Positions 43,909-53,575 of a stretch of 64,000 nt of DNA are shown in pieces (the first letter of the stretch is position 1; each line of letters opens with the position of its first letter). Under the pieces are notes generated by a model, which saw only the letters and a list, made by a program, of their open reading frames with translations, was not told the DNA's origin and searched no databases. Made by a program: the position numbers and the translations under genes. Source of the stretch: Paenibacillus sp. G2S3 (GTDB taxonomy: Bacteria > Bacillota > Bacilli > Paenibacillales > Paenibacillaceae). The stretch is taken from NCBI RefSeq assembly GCF_030123105.1, contig NZ_CP126095.1, positions 6,324,001-6,388,000 of the forward strand, given 5' to 3'.

Positions 43909-44141
43909 ATTAGGGAAATCCTCCCTGATTTTTGGTATTTTAGTTGCTTAAAACTGATAATTAGGGAAAACTTCCCTAATATTTAGCGGATTTGCGTAAA
44001 ATCGGCCCTATTCCAGTGATTTTTAGGGAGGTTTTCCCTAAAACATCTAGTTTGGGGCCGTAATCGGCTATTTTTGGGGAGGATTTCCCTAAAAAGTATA
44101 TTTCGATACGATAATCGGCTACTTTCAAGGAGGTTATCTTC
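43909..44141. repeat. Palindrome array B: AGGGA/TCCCT dyads at fixed spacing
   Basis: Four clear dyads of the form TTAGGGA-n-TCCCTAA have centres at 43919, 43970, 44032 and 44083. A weak fifth lies near 44134. Spacings are 51, 62, 51 and about 51 bp. TAATCGGCTA recurs just before the third-to-fifth units. The 62-bp step breaks any reading frame, so this is not a repeat-protein gene. Confidence 0.85.
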
Positions 44142-44229
44142 ACACATCTCTCATGGGCACAACAAAAAAGCCGAGCACCGAGCACCCAATCCTACAGGAG
44201 CTCATTACTCAGCTTCAAATCCCCTCACT

Positions 44230-44481
44230 TCAAACCTCTCCACTGTAACAACTGGATTGCTCGCCTGCCACCCTCAGCTCCGCAACCACAAGGGTCGTCA
44301 CGTACTTACGGGCATCCGCTGTCAGTAATAGTAGTTCTATTGAGCTCTTGGCCGGTTCCCCTCTAACAAACTTTATCCGAGCGCCGTCCAAATCCTCTTG
44401 AATATTGGCAATTGTATATCCTTTAAAGAGCAGCCCGTCGATCTCTTGCTGTTCTTTGGCATATTCCGCAAAAGCAGACAT
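44230..44481 (-). CDS. Small conserved-looking protein at the end of the pyrimidine catabolic operon
   Basis: 83 residues, soluble, no recognised domain. It begins [20 protein letters not shown] and has a central segment [20 protein letters not shown]. The start ATG overlaps the stop of the hydantoinase gene as TGATG, so it is translationally coupled to it. A hydrophilic mixed alpha/beta composition is all that can be said. It is too small to be the missing N-carbamoyl-beta-alanine amidase. A subunit or regulator of the upstream enzymes is possible. Confidence 0.65.
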   Translation of the reverse strand: MSAFAEYAKEQQEIDGLLFKGYTIANIQEDLDGARIKFVRGEPAKSSIELLLLTADARKYVTTLVVAELRVAGEQSSCYSGEV

Positions 44482-45908
44482 CAGACTACACCTCCGCTAA
44501 TTTCCGCCTTGGAAGGAAGAGGAGCCTCCGCTGCAAAACGTTTGCGTTTTAAATATTTTCCCGAGCCAGCTTTGCCGACAAATTGCTTATCTCGGATCAC
44601 AAACTCGCCTCGACTGAGGACGAAAACAGGCTCTCCCTTTACTTCAAAGCCCTCAAACGCATTATAATCGACGTTCATATGGTGCGTTTCTGCGGAGAGT
44701 GTTCTTTCTACAGCTGGATCAAAAATAACCAGGTCAGCGTCGCTACCTACCGCTACTGTGCCTTTTTGCGGGTACAATCCAAACAGCTTGGCACTGGAGG
44801 TCGAAATAATATCCACGAATTTATTCAGCGAGATCCGGCCTTTCTGCACACCTTCCGAATATAGAATCGTAAACCGATCCTCGATGGTCGGCCCACCGTT
44901 CGGGATTTTGGAGAAATCGCCAAGTCCCAGATCCTTTTGCCCTTTGAAATCAAAGGAACACTGATCCGAACCAATCGTCTGCAAGCTGCCGCTCCATAGC
45001 GCATCCCACAATACATCCTGATTCCACTGCTCACGCAGTGGCGGAGACCACACGTATTTGGCGCCTTCGAAATTAGGCTTTTCCAGCGCCGTCTGATCCA
45101 GCACTAAATACTGCGGGCAAGTCTCGCCGTAGACGCGCAGTCCCTTTTTACGCGCTTCAGCAATCTTCCAAGCAGCTTCTGCACAGGTCACGTGTACAAC
45201 GTACAGCTGAGAATCTGTCAGTTCGGTTAGATAAGCTGCACGTCCCGTGGCTTCACCCTCCAGCTCCGGCGGGCGGGTCAGCGCATGAAAGATCGGGTCA
45301 GTGTTGCCTGCGGCCAAGGCCTGCTCAACAAGATATTCAATGACATCTCCATTCTCTGCATGCACCATTACGAGCGCACCTTCTTTTTTCGCGGCTTGGA
45401 GGGTCTTAAAAAGTGTGCCGTCATCCGCCTGAAAAGTATTCTTATAAGCCATAAATACTTTGAGCGAGGTAATGCCTTCATTCTCTATAATCTCCGGAAG
45501 CTCGCCCAGTACTTTATCGTTTAATTCTGAGACCATAAGGTGGAAGCTGTAATCAATCACCGCTTTATGCTGCGACTTATGATGCCATGTATCTACAGCC
45601 TGCTGCAGCGGTTGTCCTTTGGTCGTTAAACAAAAATCAATCACTGTAGTGGTTCCGCCATATGCAGCCGCAATGGTTCCCGTCTCGAAATCATCCGCTG
45701 TAACTGTGCCGCCAAAAGGCATATCCAGATGCGTATGAGGATCAATGCCTCCAGGGAACACATAACACCCAGAGGCATCTATAACCTCCGCACCCGGGGC
45801 CTCCAAATGAAGACCGATCTCCGTAATCACCCCATTTTCAATAGCGACATCACCCGTATAAGTATCTGCTGCGGTAACGATGATGCCATTTTTAATAAGC
45901 TTCTTCAT
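44481..45908 (-). CDS. hydA: Dihydropyrimidinase / D-hydantoinase
   Basis: 476 residues from ATG 45908. An ATG at 45914 is also open, but 45908 has better spacing from GGAGG. With this start the binuclear zinc ligands fall exactly on the Bacillus D-hydantoinase numbering: His58, His60, carbamylated Lys150, His183, His239 and Asp315, with Tyr155 also present. The enzyme opens dihydrouracil or dihydrothymine to N-carbamoyl-beta-amino acids in the cytoplasm. It follows the PreA gene with almost no gap, so it is the second step of the same operon. Confidence 0.9.
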   Translation of the reverse strand: MKKLIKNGIIVTAADTYTGDVAIENGVITEIGLHLEAPGAEVIDASGCYVFPGGIDPHTHLDMPFGGTVTADDFETGTIAAAYGGTTTVIDFCLTTKGQPLQQAVDTWHHKSQHKAVIDYSFHLMVSELNDKVLGELPEIIENEGITSLKVFMAYKNTFQADDGTLFKTLQAAKKEGALVMVHAENGDVIEYLVEQALAAGNTDPIFHALTRPPELEGEATGRAAYLTELTDSQLYVVHVTCAEAAWKIAEARKKGLRVYGETCPQYLVLDQTALEKPNFEGAKYVWSPPLREQWNQDVLWDALWSGSLQTIGSDQCSFDFKGQKDLGLGDFSKIPNGGPTIEDRFTILYSEGVQKGRISLNKFVDIISTSSAKLFGLYPQKGTVAVGSDADLVIFDPAVERTLSAETHHMNVDYNAFEGFEVKGEPVFVLSRGEFVIRDKQFVGKAGSGKYLKRKRFAAEAPLPSKAEISGGVV

Positions 45909-45910
45909 CC

Positions 45911-47200
45911 TCATACCACCTCCACTTCTGAATAAGTACCATTCAAGCTGCCAATCACCTTCTGACGCTCATTCCAGGTCAGAGGGGCTGCCCCAGTGTC
46001 CACCGGTACCATCTCGATCGCGCCGTCTGCTGGACAGACAATAGAACAGAGATTACAGCCTACACAATCTTCCTCGCGGACCTGTAGAATAGCTTTCCCA
46101 TCTGCATTAGTTAACATATCAATACATTGATGTGAAGCATCTTCGCAGGCAATATGGCATTTATTACAGTTGATACAGTTCTCCTCATTAATGCGGGCAA
46201 CAACCTTATAGTTGAGATCGAGATCCCCCCAGTTGGAGTATCTAGATACCGATTTGCCGATTAGCTCTGTTACGGAAGCCAACCCTTTATCATCCAAATA
46301 GTTGTTCAGCCCATCGATCATTTCCTCCAAAATCCGGAAGCCATGATGCATGACCGCTGTACACACCTGAATGCCCGTTGCACCCATCAGCATGAACTCC
46401 ACAACATCCTGCCAGGTCGAAATCCCCCCAATACCAGAGATAGGAATACCCACACCTCGATCACGAGCACATTCCGCTACCATGCTAAGCGCAATAGGCT
46501 TTACAGCCGGACCACAGTATCCGCCATGTGCGCCCTGCCCCCCAACGTTCGGAATGGTGTTCCAGCTATGAATATCTACACCAGCAAGACTGTTGATGGT
46601 GTTGATCATACTAATCGCATCCGCCCCACCCTTAACCGCATGACGGGCAACGACGGTGATATCCGTAATGTTGGGCGTCAGCTTCACTATCACCGGAGTA
46701 GTCGCTACTTCTTTTACCCAGGTGGTTTGCGCCTGCACCAGATCTGGTTGCTGCCCCGAGGCAGCGCCCATCCCGCGCTCAGCCATTCCATGTGGACAGC
46801 CAAAGTTAAGCTCCAGACCATCTACACCAACGTCCTCTACCCGCTTAACGATCTCATGCCATTTATGCTGCGTTGGTTCTACCATCAGGGAGGCTATAAT
46901 CGCATGATTCGGGAATCTTTTCTTCGTTTCATAGATTTCCTTTAGGTTGACCTCAAGCGGACGGTCGGTGATCAGCTCGATATTGTTAAAGCCCGCAACC
47001 CGCTGACCATTGAAGTTCACAGCCGCAAAACGCGATGAGGTATTAATGATCGGATCACCAAGCGTCTTCCACACCGCTCCGCCCCAGCCCGCTTCAAAGG
47101 CCCGCTGCACTTGATAGCCTGTATTCGTAGGCGGCGCGGAGGCCAGCCAGAACGGATTGGGTGATTTGATTCCTGCGAGATTAATGCTTAAATCTGCCAT
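45911..47200 (-). CDS. preA: NAD-dependent dihydropyrimidine dehydrogenase, PreA-type subunit
   Basis: 429 residues. The N-terminal ~310 form an FMN-binding dihydroorotate-dehydrogenase-like barrel (GLELNFGCPHGMAERGMGA, then GADAISMINTINSL). The C-terminus holds two 4Fe-4S motifs: CINCNKCHIAC and CVGCNLCSIVCP. It reduces uracil and thymine to the dihydro forms using electrons passed from PreT. GGAGGG precedes the ATG. The order PreT, PreA, hydantoinase on one strand is the standard reductive pathway operon. Confidence 0.9.
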   Translation of the reverse strand: MADLSINLAGIKSPNPFWLASAPPTNTGYQVQRAFEAGWGGAVWKTLGDPIINTSSRFAAVNFNGQRVAGFNNIELITDRPLEVNLKEIYETKKRFPNHAIIASLMVEPTQHKWHEIVKRVEDVGVDGLELNFGCPHGMAERGMGAASGQQPDLVQAQTTWVKEVATTPVIVKLTPNITDITVVARHAVKGGADAISMINTINSLAGVDIHSWNTIPNVGGQGAHGGYCGPAVKPIALSMVAECARDRGVGIPISGIGGISTWQDVVEFMLMGATGIQVCTAVMHHGFRILEEMIDGLNNYLDDKGLASVTELIGKSVSRYSNWGDLDLNYKVVARINEENCINCNKCHIACEDASHQCIDMLTNADGKAILQVREEDCVGCNLCSIVCPADGAIEMVPVDTGAAPLTWNERQKVIGSLNGTYSEVEVV

Positions 47201-47245
47201 TGATGTTCCCTCCCTGTCATGTAAAATCCAATTTGATTGCTACGC

Positions 47246-48637
47246 TCAACCCGCAGATCTAACAACGACCTCCTGCTGGCCTGAGAACTGTTTTACAATT
47301 GCATAGGCTGCGTCTTTCCCCTGCTGGGCTGCTGATACTACCATGGCCTCACCTTTGCCTGAACCAAATATGATATCGCCAGCGGCATAAATTTGCGGAT
47401 CGGAGGTTTGACAGGTGGCTTCATCCACCTTTACAACCCCACGGTCATGCACAAGGCCTAAGGAATCTATTAGATCTAGGCGACGCTTTTGACCTATAGC
47501 TATTACAACTGCGTCTACAGGAATCAAGAACTCCGAACCCTCTGTCGGCATAGGCACTGGACGTCCATCCTTGCCCAGCTCCTCTGTCAGCTTCATCTGC
47601 ACACATTCCAGTGCGGTTACATTTCCAAGCTCATCCCCCACGATACGTTTCGGTAAGGTAAGCCAACTGAACTCCACACCTTCCTGCTTCGCAAATTCAT
47701 ATTCAAAGTCGTAAGCCGTCATCTCTTCACGCGTCCGGCGATAGATCATTTTTACATTAGCGGCCCCTAGCCGCACCGAGCATGTAGCTGCATCAATAGC
47801 CGTATTGCCCGCACCTATGACAGCGACCCGCTGGCCCATCAGCTCTAGCAGAGGATTGCCAGTCTTAGTGGATTCTACGAGTGCAATGGCATCATATACG
47901 CCAGCCAATTTTTCACCTTCAATCCCTATCGAAGGCACATAACCCATACCCGCTGCCAAAACGATGGCATCATAGTCGGACTTCAACTCGTCTACAGAGA
48001 CATTTACTCCGACTTTTACACCTGTACGTATTTCCACACCCAGCTTTTCTACCTGCTCTACTTCCCAAAGAGATATAGACTGCGGAAGCCGAAACGACAC
48101 AATCCCATGCGTATCTAGTCCACCAGCCAATTCCTTCGCCTCATAGATCACAACAGCAAAACCTTCACGGGCGAGCTCCCTAGCCGCCGACAAGCCCGCA
48201 GGACCACCGCCGATTACGGCTACCTTTTTCCCATTAGGAATGCCAGCCTTAAATAATTGAACTCCGCTGTTCATCGCCCAATCTGTCGCATAACGCTGCA
48301 GTAGTCCGATTTGGATCGGCGCCGAAGCATCATTTAACACACAAGCTCCTTCGCACAGTTCATCTGTAGGACACACGCGAGCACAGCTGGCACCCACAGG
48401 ATTGGAATCCATAATCGTCTGTGCCGAACCTTTCAAATTGTCAGTAGCGATCCGTTTGATAAAGGAGGGGATATTAATGCTGGTCGGACAAGCTTTTATG
48501 CAAGGGGCATCGTAGCAATATAGACAGCGGTTAGCCTCATCCATGGCACCCTTATGAGTCAGAGGCGGCTCAGCCTCGGCAAAGTTACGCATGAACATAT
48601 CTGGTGTAAATGCTGTTAACGGAGAAGAATGCTCCAT
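47246..48637 (-). CDS. preT: Dihydropyrimidine dehydrogenase, PreT-type FAD/FeS subunit
   Basis: 463 residues from ATG 48637 (AAGGAGG eight bases upstream; GTG 48640 also open). The N-terminal Cys-rich region (CLYCYDAPCIKACPTSINIP, then CARVCP) binds 4Fe-4S clusters. Two dinucleotide folds follow: AVIGGGPAGLSAAREL for FAD and AVIGAGNTAIDAATCS for NAD(P)H. This is the glutamate-synthase-small-subunit-like layout of PreT, which passes electrons from NADH to PreA. It is the first gene of the operon, divergent from pucR. Confidence 0.88.
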   Translation of the reverse strand: MEHSSPLTAFTPDMFMRNFAEAEPPLTHKGAMDEANRCLYCYDAPCIKACPTSINIPSFIKRIATDNLKGSAQTIMDSNPVGASCARVCPTDELCEGACVLNDASAPIQIGLLQRYATDWAMNSGVQLFKAGIPNGKKVAVIGGGPAGLSAARELAREGFAVVIYEAKELAGGLDTHGIVSFRLPQSISLWEVEQVEKLGVEIRTGVKVGVNVSVDELKSDYDAIVLAAGMGYVPSIGIEGEKLAGVYDAIALVESTKTGNPLLELMGQRVAVIGAGNTAIDAATCSVRLGAANVKMIYRRTREEMTAYDFEYEFAKQEGVEFSWLTLPKRIVGDELGNVTALECVQMKLTEELGKDGRPVPMPTEGSEFLIPVDAVVIAIGQKRRLDLIDSLGLVHDRGVVKVDEATCQTSDPQIYAAGDIIFGSGKGEAMVVSAAQQGKDAAYAIVKQFSGQQEVVVRSAG

Positions 48638-48672
48638 CACTAGTCCCTCCTTATGGGTACTTTCTCAATTTT

Positions 48673-48691
48673 ATGTTATATAATATAACAT
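48673..48691. promoter_or_regulatory. Palindrome in the preT promoter region
   Basis: ATGTTATATAATATAACAT has perfect 9-bp arms around a central A. It lies 36 bp upstream of the preT start codon and probably covers its -10 region. It may be a regulator site or merely AT-rich promoter DNA. Confidence 0.45.
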
Positions 48692-48844
48692 TAATTCATT
48701 TTTTTCTGAATCTTTTGCTTACATCTTTGAATTATTGTAGTAATATAAGCATTAATAGAAATTATCTCTCAACGCTCTTCCTAATCAAGTTATATATACT
48801 GACATTCGTTAATCAAACTATAGTCATTTCGAATTTTCGTTGCA

Positions 48845-48861
48845 TTAGACACTTTGTCTAA
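48845..48861. promoter_or_regulatory. Candidate PucR operator in the preT-pucR intergenic region
   Basis: TTAGACACTTTGTCTAA is a perfect dyad (TTAGACA / TGTCTAA, 3-bp centre) about 94 bp upstream of pucR and 208 bp upstream of preT. The same two half-sites recur, spread over 49 bp, in front of the pyrimidine-locus ABC importer. It does not resemble the B. subtilis PucR box that I recall. Confidence 0.6.
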
Positions 48862-48954
48862 TTTCGAAACCGTATTTTTTACGTGTGAGAATAGGCTGAG
48901 AATAACAGGACGTTAAACAGTGGGCATAGCACAGAAAAGCGAGGGGGAATAACT

Positions 48955-50643
48955 ATGGATTGGGAGCTTGTGTTAACCATTCGTGACGCTTTAAAAAGAC
49001 CACTATTCGCAAAAGCAGAGGTCATCGGTGGCAAAAGTGGCTTAAGCCGTGCCATTCGTTGGGTGCATGTGCTGGAAAGTGCCAACTTTGATACTCTAAT
49101 TCATGGGGAAGAAATGATTCTGACTACGGGGATTGGCGCAAGTGTCGATCTGCCTTCCTCCTTGGAATTCATGCAGAACCTAATCGATAAAAATGCAGCC
49201 TGTTTATGTATTGAGTTAGGCACATATTTCAGCACTATCCCACAAGAGATGATCGACTTAGCTAACGCAAATGATTTCCCGCTGATCATCTTCACCCGCA
49301 CGGTTCGCTTCGTTGATATCACCCTAGACCTCCATTCCATCATCATCAATCGGCATCACCGGATGCTGCAAGAGCTCGAAAGCATCTCGCGCGAATTTCA
49401 CCGCCTGACGTTAACCTCACAAGGAACAGTGAAGGTGCTGCAATTATTATGTAAAAGCACTCGCACACAAATTATCTATATGCAATTGCAAGGCAAGCCC
49501 TTGTTCTTCCCAGCACTCTCGCCTGAAGAGCAAGCGCCTCTACTGAATTTCTTCACCGTCTTCGGTGACGAGATGGAAGGTATTCAACCAGACACCGCTC
49601 CTTACACCCGAGAATACGGACAAAAGACGATTGCTATTAAGCCTGTGGGCGCGCTGGATCAGACCTGGGCTTATATCCTGATGGTCTGCAATCACAAGCC
49701 ACAAGAATTTGATTGCCTGTTGCTAGATTCCGCCTCTCTGTCCATTGCTCAAGAGCTACTGCGTACCCGGTATATGGAGGAGCGTAAGCTTTTTTCAGAA
49801 AATCTATGGGTCGATGAGCTGATCAATGGTCGTATAGAGGATGACAATCGTTTAAAAGGCTTGATCGGTTCCAATTTCAACATGGTCAACGAACTCCCTT
49901 ACCGTGTATGCCTTATTGAAATCAAGAACCCTAGAGACGTAAAATGGAACAGCTCAGAGAACGAATGGGAATCAATCACCTTCCACCTTTCGCTCATCCT
50001 GCGTTCCATTTTCGAAAAATATTCCCTACGTCCGCTGATCACACTCAAGAACAATCGCCTCACCGTCATCGCACTCGACATTCAATCGAAAATGCCTGGA
50101 AAAATGCGGCTGCAGCAAGCACTTGAGTCCCTTCAGCATATCCGCTCCGATGAGAAGCTCAAAGATTTGCAGCTGGTCATCGGAGTCAGCAAATCGCATA
50201 AGCGTCTAAAACAAGCCTATTCCGGTTATCAAGAAGCCCTGCAAGCTTTATCGTTATACTCTTGTTATCAGAAGTCACCGCTCTTTTACGATGAGCTTGG
50301 CGTATTCCAGTTGCTACTTAGTCTAAATGACGGAAAAACGTTGCAGAACTTCATTCGCAGCTATCTCGGCCCACTGATCGATCACGATCAAACTAAAGGC
50401 AGCGAGCTCCTTCTCACGCTCCGTGTCTACCTTGATCATGATGGTTCCAAACAAATTGCCGCACGGAATTTATTCATCGTCAGACAGTCACTTTATTACC
50501 GTCTGGACAAAATAACAGAGCTGCTAGGCGAAGACTTCATGCAGCCAGAGAACCGGATCTCCATTCAGGTCGCCCTGCGCGCCTACCAATTTCTATATCC
50601 GGACAAAATCACTTTGCCCAGCCCCCGCTCAGTACAGATTTGA
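48955..50643 (+). CDS. PucR-family transcriptional regulator of pyrimidine/purine catabolism
   Basis: 562 residues. It has an N-terminal PucR sensor domain (about 8-130; AIRWVHVLESANFDTLI is diagnostic), a central GGDEF-like domain, and a C-terminal PucR-type HTH (SKQIAARNLFIVRQSLYYRL). B. subtilis PucR controls purine catabolism in response to allantoin-type effectors. Here the gene lies between the preTA-hydantoinase operon and the aminotransferase/dehydrogenase/importer genes, so it most likely controls pyrimidine breakdown. GAGGGGGAATAACT precedes ATG 48955. Its last 35 bases overlap the convergent aminotransferase gene. Confidence 0.87.
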   Translation: MDWELVLTIRDALKRPLFAKAEVIGGKSGLSRAIRWVHVLESANFDTLIHGEEMILTTGIGASVDLPSSLEFMQNLIDKNAACLCIELGTYFSTIPQEMIDLANANDFPLIIFTRTVRFVDITLDLHSIIINRHHRMLQELESISREFHRLTLTSQGTVKVLQLLCKSTRTQIIYMQLQGKPLFFPALSPEEQAPLLNFFTVFGDEMEGIQPDTAPYTREYGQKTIAIKPVGALDQTWAYILMVCNHKPQEFDCLLLDSASLSIAQELLRTRYMEERKLFSENLWVDELINGRIEDDNRLKGLIGSNFNMVNELPYRVCLIEIKNPRDVKWNSSENEWESITFHLSLILRSIFEKYSLRPLITLKNNRLTVIALDIQSKMPGKMRLQQALESLQHIRSDEKLKDLQLVIGVSKSHKRLKQAYSGYQEALQALSLYSCYQKSPLFYDELGVFQLLLSLNDGKTLQNFIRSYLGPLIDHDQTKGSELLLTLRVYLDHDGSKQIAARNLFIVRQSLYYRLDKITELLGEDFMQPENRISIQVALRAYQFLYPDKITLPSPRSVQI

Positions 50644-51976
50644 AGGTATCTATAATAAACTCTATATCTTCATCTGTGGAGGATAACGGCGGGGCGAAGG
50701 TAAGCACATTGTTGAACCCAGCTACCGTATCACCATTCTTGCCGATAATAAGTCCTTTGGATTTACATTCAGCAATAATGCCTTTCACAATACTCAGATC
50801 AACTGGCTTTTTGCTAACCTTATCTTCAACTAGCTCGATGCCTGTCACTAAACCAAAGCTGCGGACATCCCCTACAAGCTTGTGATCAAGCAGCTCGGTG
50901 AATTCCGTATTTAGCCTTTCGCCTAAAAGATCCGCACGTTCCACCAGTTTCTCCTGCTCGATAATTTCCAGATTACGCAGCGCCAGCGCACATGAGGCAG
51001 GATTGCCACCAAAGGTATTCACATGGCGAAAATGGCCATAGTCATCGCTATTGTCCTTAAACGCCTCATAGATATCCTTACGAACAGCGGTGGCGGACAA
51101 GGGAAGATAAGCACTAGTCAGCCCCTTAGCCATCGTCACGATGTCAGGCTTCACATTATAGTTGTGATGTCCAAACTTACGTCCAGAGCGCCCAAATCCA
51201 CAAATCACTTCATCCATAATAAGCAGCACGCCGTGTGTGCGGCAGATTTCCTGCACCCGATCCAAATAAACCTGATGAGGTACAATGACGCCACCGCCCG
51301 TAATTACAGGCTCCATGATCACCGCAGCTATCGTCTCCACGCCTTCCCAGATGATCGTATCCTCAATGGACTGGGCACACTGGAGGTTAAATTCTTCTAC
51401 AGACATCCCTGCCGGGCGGCGATAGCTGTCCGGGGGAGCTACATGCAGAAACCCACCTGTCAGCGGTTCATATTTATATTTGCGTTGTGCCTGACCTGTT
51501 GCGGATAACGCACCCAGCGAGCTGCCGTGATATCCACGATAACGGGCAATGAATTTATGGCGATAATGCTGGCCAATTTGCTGCTGGTACTGGCGGGCCA
51601 TTTTGAAGGCAGCCTCATTGGCTTCTGACCCACTATTGGAAAAGAAGATAACATACTCGTCTCCAAGCCACTCATTCAGCTTCTCTGCCAGCGCTATCGC
51701 CGGGAGATGACTTTGAGTCAGTGGAAAATAAGGCAGGGTCAGCAATTGATTATAGGCTGCTTCTGCCAGCTCCTTGCGGCCGTATCCCACATTTACACAC
51801 CATAACCCAGACATTCCATCCAAAAAGCGGTTGCCCTGTATATCCGTAATCCACGACCCACTTGCCGAAGCGGCAATCATAGGTGGGTTCTTTTCACTAT
51901 AAGGCGTGATATTGTGCCATAAATATTTCTGATCCTTGTTTACCGCAAGCTCACTATCATTCCCCAGACTCTGCAT
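50609..51976 (-). CDS. Class III omega-aminotransferase, probably beta-alanine:pyruvate type
   Basis: 455 residues. It is a PLP fold type I enzyme with the Asp of the cofactor pocket in LLIMDEVICGFGRSG and the Schiff-base Lys284 (TMAKGLTSAYLPLSA). The NVGYGRKEL and SNSGSEANEAAFKMARQY segments are typical of the beta-alanine/omega-amino acid:pyruvate group. In context it would turn beta-alanine or 3-aminoisobutyrate into the semialdehyde, which the next enzyme oxidises. AGAGGAG lies upstream of ATG 51976, 31 bp after the dehydrogenase stop. Confidence 0.85.
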   Translation of the reverse strand: MQSLGNDSELAVNKDQKYLWHNITPYSEKNPPMIAASASGSWITDIQGNRFLDGMSGLWCVNVGYGRKELAEAAYNQLLTLPYFPLTQSHLPAIALAEKLNEWLGDEYVIFFSNSGSEANEAAFKMARQYQQQIGQHYRHKFIARYRGYHGSSLGALSATGQAQRKYKYEPLTGGFLHVAPPDSYRRPAGMSVEEFNLQCAQSIEDTIIWEGVETIAAVIMEPVITGGGVIVPHQVYLDRVQEICRTHGVLLIMDEVICGFGRSGRKFGHHNYNVKPDIVTMAKGLTSAYLPLSATAVRKDIYEAFKDNSDDYGHFRHVNTFGGNPASCALALRNLEIIEQEKLVERADLLGERLNTEFTELLDHKLVGDVRSFGLVTGIELVEDKVSKKPVDLSIVKGIIAECKSKGLIIGKNGDTVAGFNNVLTFAPPLSSTDEDIEFIIDTFKSVLSGGWAK

Positions 51977-52007
51977 AACATTTTCTCCTCTCAGTAGCTC
52001 ATTTTCT

Positions 52008-53471
52008 CTAATAACGGGCAGTGATCATCTTTTTACGGGTATAGAATTCCACCCCATCACGCCCATTGGCATGCAGATCTCCATAGAACGATTTCTTATA
52101 ACCCGAGAAAGGGAAAAAGGCCATTGGCGCAGGCACGCCTAGATTCACACCCAGCATCCCTGCATCAATCTCTTCCCGGAACTCGCGGATCGCTTTAGCA
52201 CTATCTGTGTAAATGCACGCCCCATTCGCGAATGGAGACTGATTCGTCACCGCAATAGCTTCACTCAAATTCTTCACACGAATCACAGACAATACCGGCG
52301 CAAAAATCTCATCCTCCCAGAGGGTCATTCCCGGCTGCACATGATCAAATATCGTCGGCCCGATAAAATAACCCACACCGCCCGCAGCCGCATCTTTCCG
52401 CCCATCTCTCACTAGCTTGGCTTGTTCAGCTTCTCCAATCTCAATGTAATCGAGCGTACGATCCTTATTCGACTGACGGATTACCGGTCCCAGAAACACC
52501 CCATCATCGGCACCATTACCCATCTTAAGCTCATTCGCAGCCGCTACCAGGCGACTGACTAGCTCGTCAGCGATAGCCTCATGGACTACCACAACCGAGC
52601 AAGCCATACACCGCTCACCCGCAGAGCCAAACGCAGCGGCAATTATATTTTTCACCGCATTATCCAGTTCTGCGTCAGGCAGCACAATCGAATGGTTTTT
52701 AGCTCCTGCTAACGCCTGCACTCGTTTCCCCTGCGCCGTCCCTGTCTTGTATACATATTCCGCTACCGGCTGAGAACCCACGAACGAAATCGCCTTCACT
52801 TCCTCATGCTCCAACAGCCCGTTTACCACCTCATGCGCTCCATGAACAACATTCAGCACACCGGGCGGAAAGCCCGCTTCAGCAAATAGTTCAGTTAACC
52901 GATTAACCAGCAGCGGCGTACGCTCCGAAGGCTTCAGCACAAAGGTATTCCCGCAAGCAATGGCGAGTGGAAACATCCAGCAAGGGACCATCATCGGAAA
53001 ATTGAACGGAGCAATCCCACCAATAACTCCTAGCGGATAGCGGTACATCCCGGATTCAATTCCAGTAGCAATATCCGGAAGCTGGCTGCCCATCATCAAT
53101 GTGGGGATGCCTGCGGCAAATTCAACACACTCAATGCCGCGCTGCACCTCACCCTGCGCCTCTTCCAGATTCTTACCGTTCTCCAGCGTAATCAGCTCAC
53201 CCAGCTCATGCCAATGCTCTACCAGTAGCTGTTGATATTGAAAAAAATAGCGTGCGCGACGCGGTACAGCGACTTTTTTCCAAGATTGAAATGCCGTAGC
53301 CGCAGCCTCGACCGCCATTCCCAACTCTTCTTTATTTGATATAGGTACATAAGCAATCACTTCGCCGGTCGCCGGATTGTATACCTCTTCTTCCTGTCCG
53401 GATAACGACTCTACCCAAGCTCCATTCACATAATTCTTAACCTTCTCGACTTGTTTCACTAGGAGAGACAT
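52008..53471 (-). CDS. mmsA: CoA-acylating methylmalonate/malonate-semialdehyde dehydrogenase
   Basis: 487 residues from ATG 53471 (GAGGTG upstream; GTG 53480 is in frame but overlaps that site). It is an aldehyde dehydrogenase fold with the MmsA-type active site [15 protein letters not shown], and [19 protein letters not shown] in the cofactor region. The length equals known MmsA proteins (about 488). It converts malonate or methylmalonate semialdehyde with CoA and NAD to acetyl- or propionyl-CoA. It is followed directly by the aminotransferase gene that would supply its substrate. Confidence 0.87.
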   Translation of the reverse strand: MSLLVKQVEKVKNYVNGAWVESLSGQEEEVYNPATGEVIAYVPISNKEELGMAVEAAATAFQSWKKVAVPRRARYFFQYQQLLVEHWHELGELITLENGKNLEEAQGEVQRGIECVEFAAGIPTLMMGSQLPDIATGIESGMYRYPLGVIGGIAPFNFPMMVPCWMFPLAIACGNTFVLKPSERTPLLVNRLTELFAEAGFPPGVLNVVHGAHEVVNGLLEHEEVKAISFVGSQPVAEYVYKTGTAQGKRVQALAGAKNHSIVLPDAELDNAVKNIIAAAFGSAGERCMACSVVVVHEAIADELVSRLVAAANELKMGNGADDGVFLGPVIRQSNKDRTLDYIEIGEAEQAKLVRDGRKDAAAGGVGYFIGPTIFDHVQPGMTLWEDEIFAPVLSVIRVKNLSEAIAVTNQSPFANGACIYTDSAKAIREFREEIDAGMLGVNLGVPAPMAFFPFSGYKKSFYGDLHANGRDGVEFYTRKKMITARY

Positions 53472-53521
53472 AACTCGCACCTCTTTCTCTATTTCAGATG
53501 CACAGATGGACTGCTGATTAC

Positions 53522-53555
53522 AATAGATGACCGCCAGAACGGGCGGCCATCTATT
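53522..53555 (-). terminator. Intercistronic stem-loop between the binding protein and mmsA genes
   Basis: AATAGATGaCCGCC pairs with GGCGGcCATCTATT around a short loop. There is no T-run on the minus strand, so it may stabilise the upstream mRNA end or act as a partial terminator rather than a full stop. Confidence 0.5.
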
Positions 53556-53575
53556 ATAACTATAAGTTCGGCTTG

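Noticed and set aside
43976..44185. A 69-residue frame with 17-residue periodicity across array B
   Set aside because: The periodicity follows from the 51-bp step. The 62-bp steps break the frame, and there is no ribosome binding site or codon bias.
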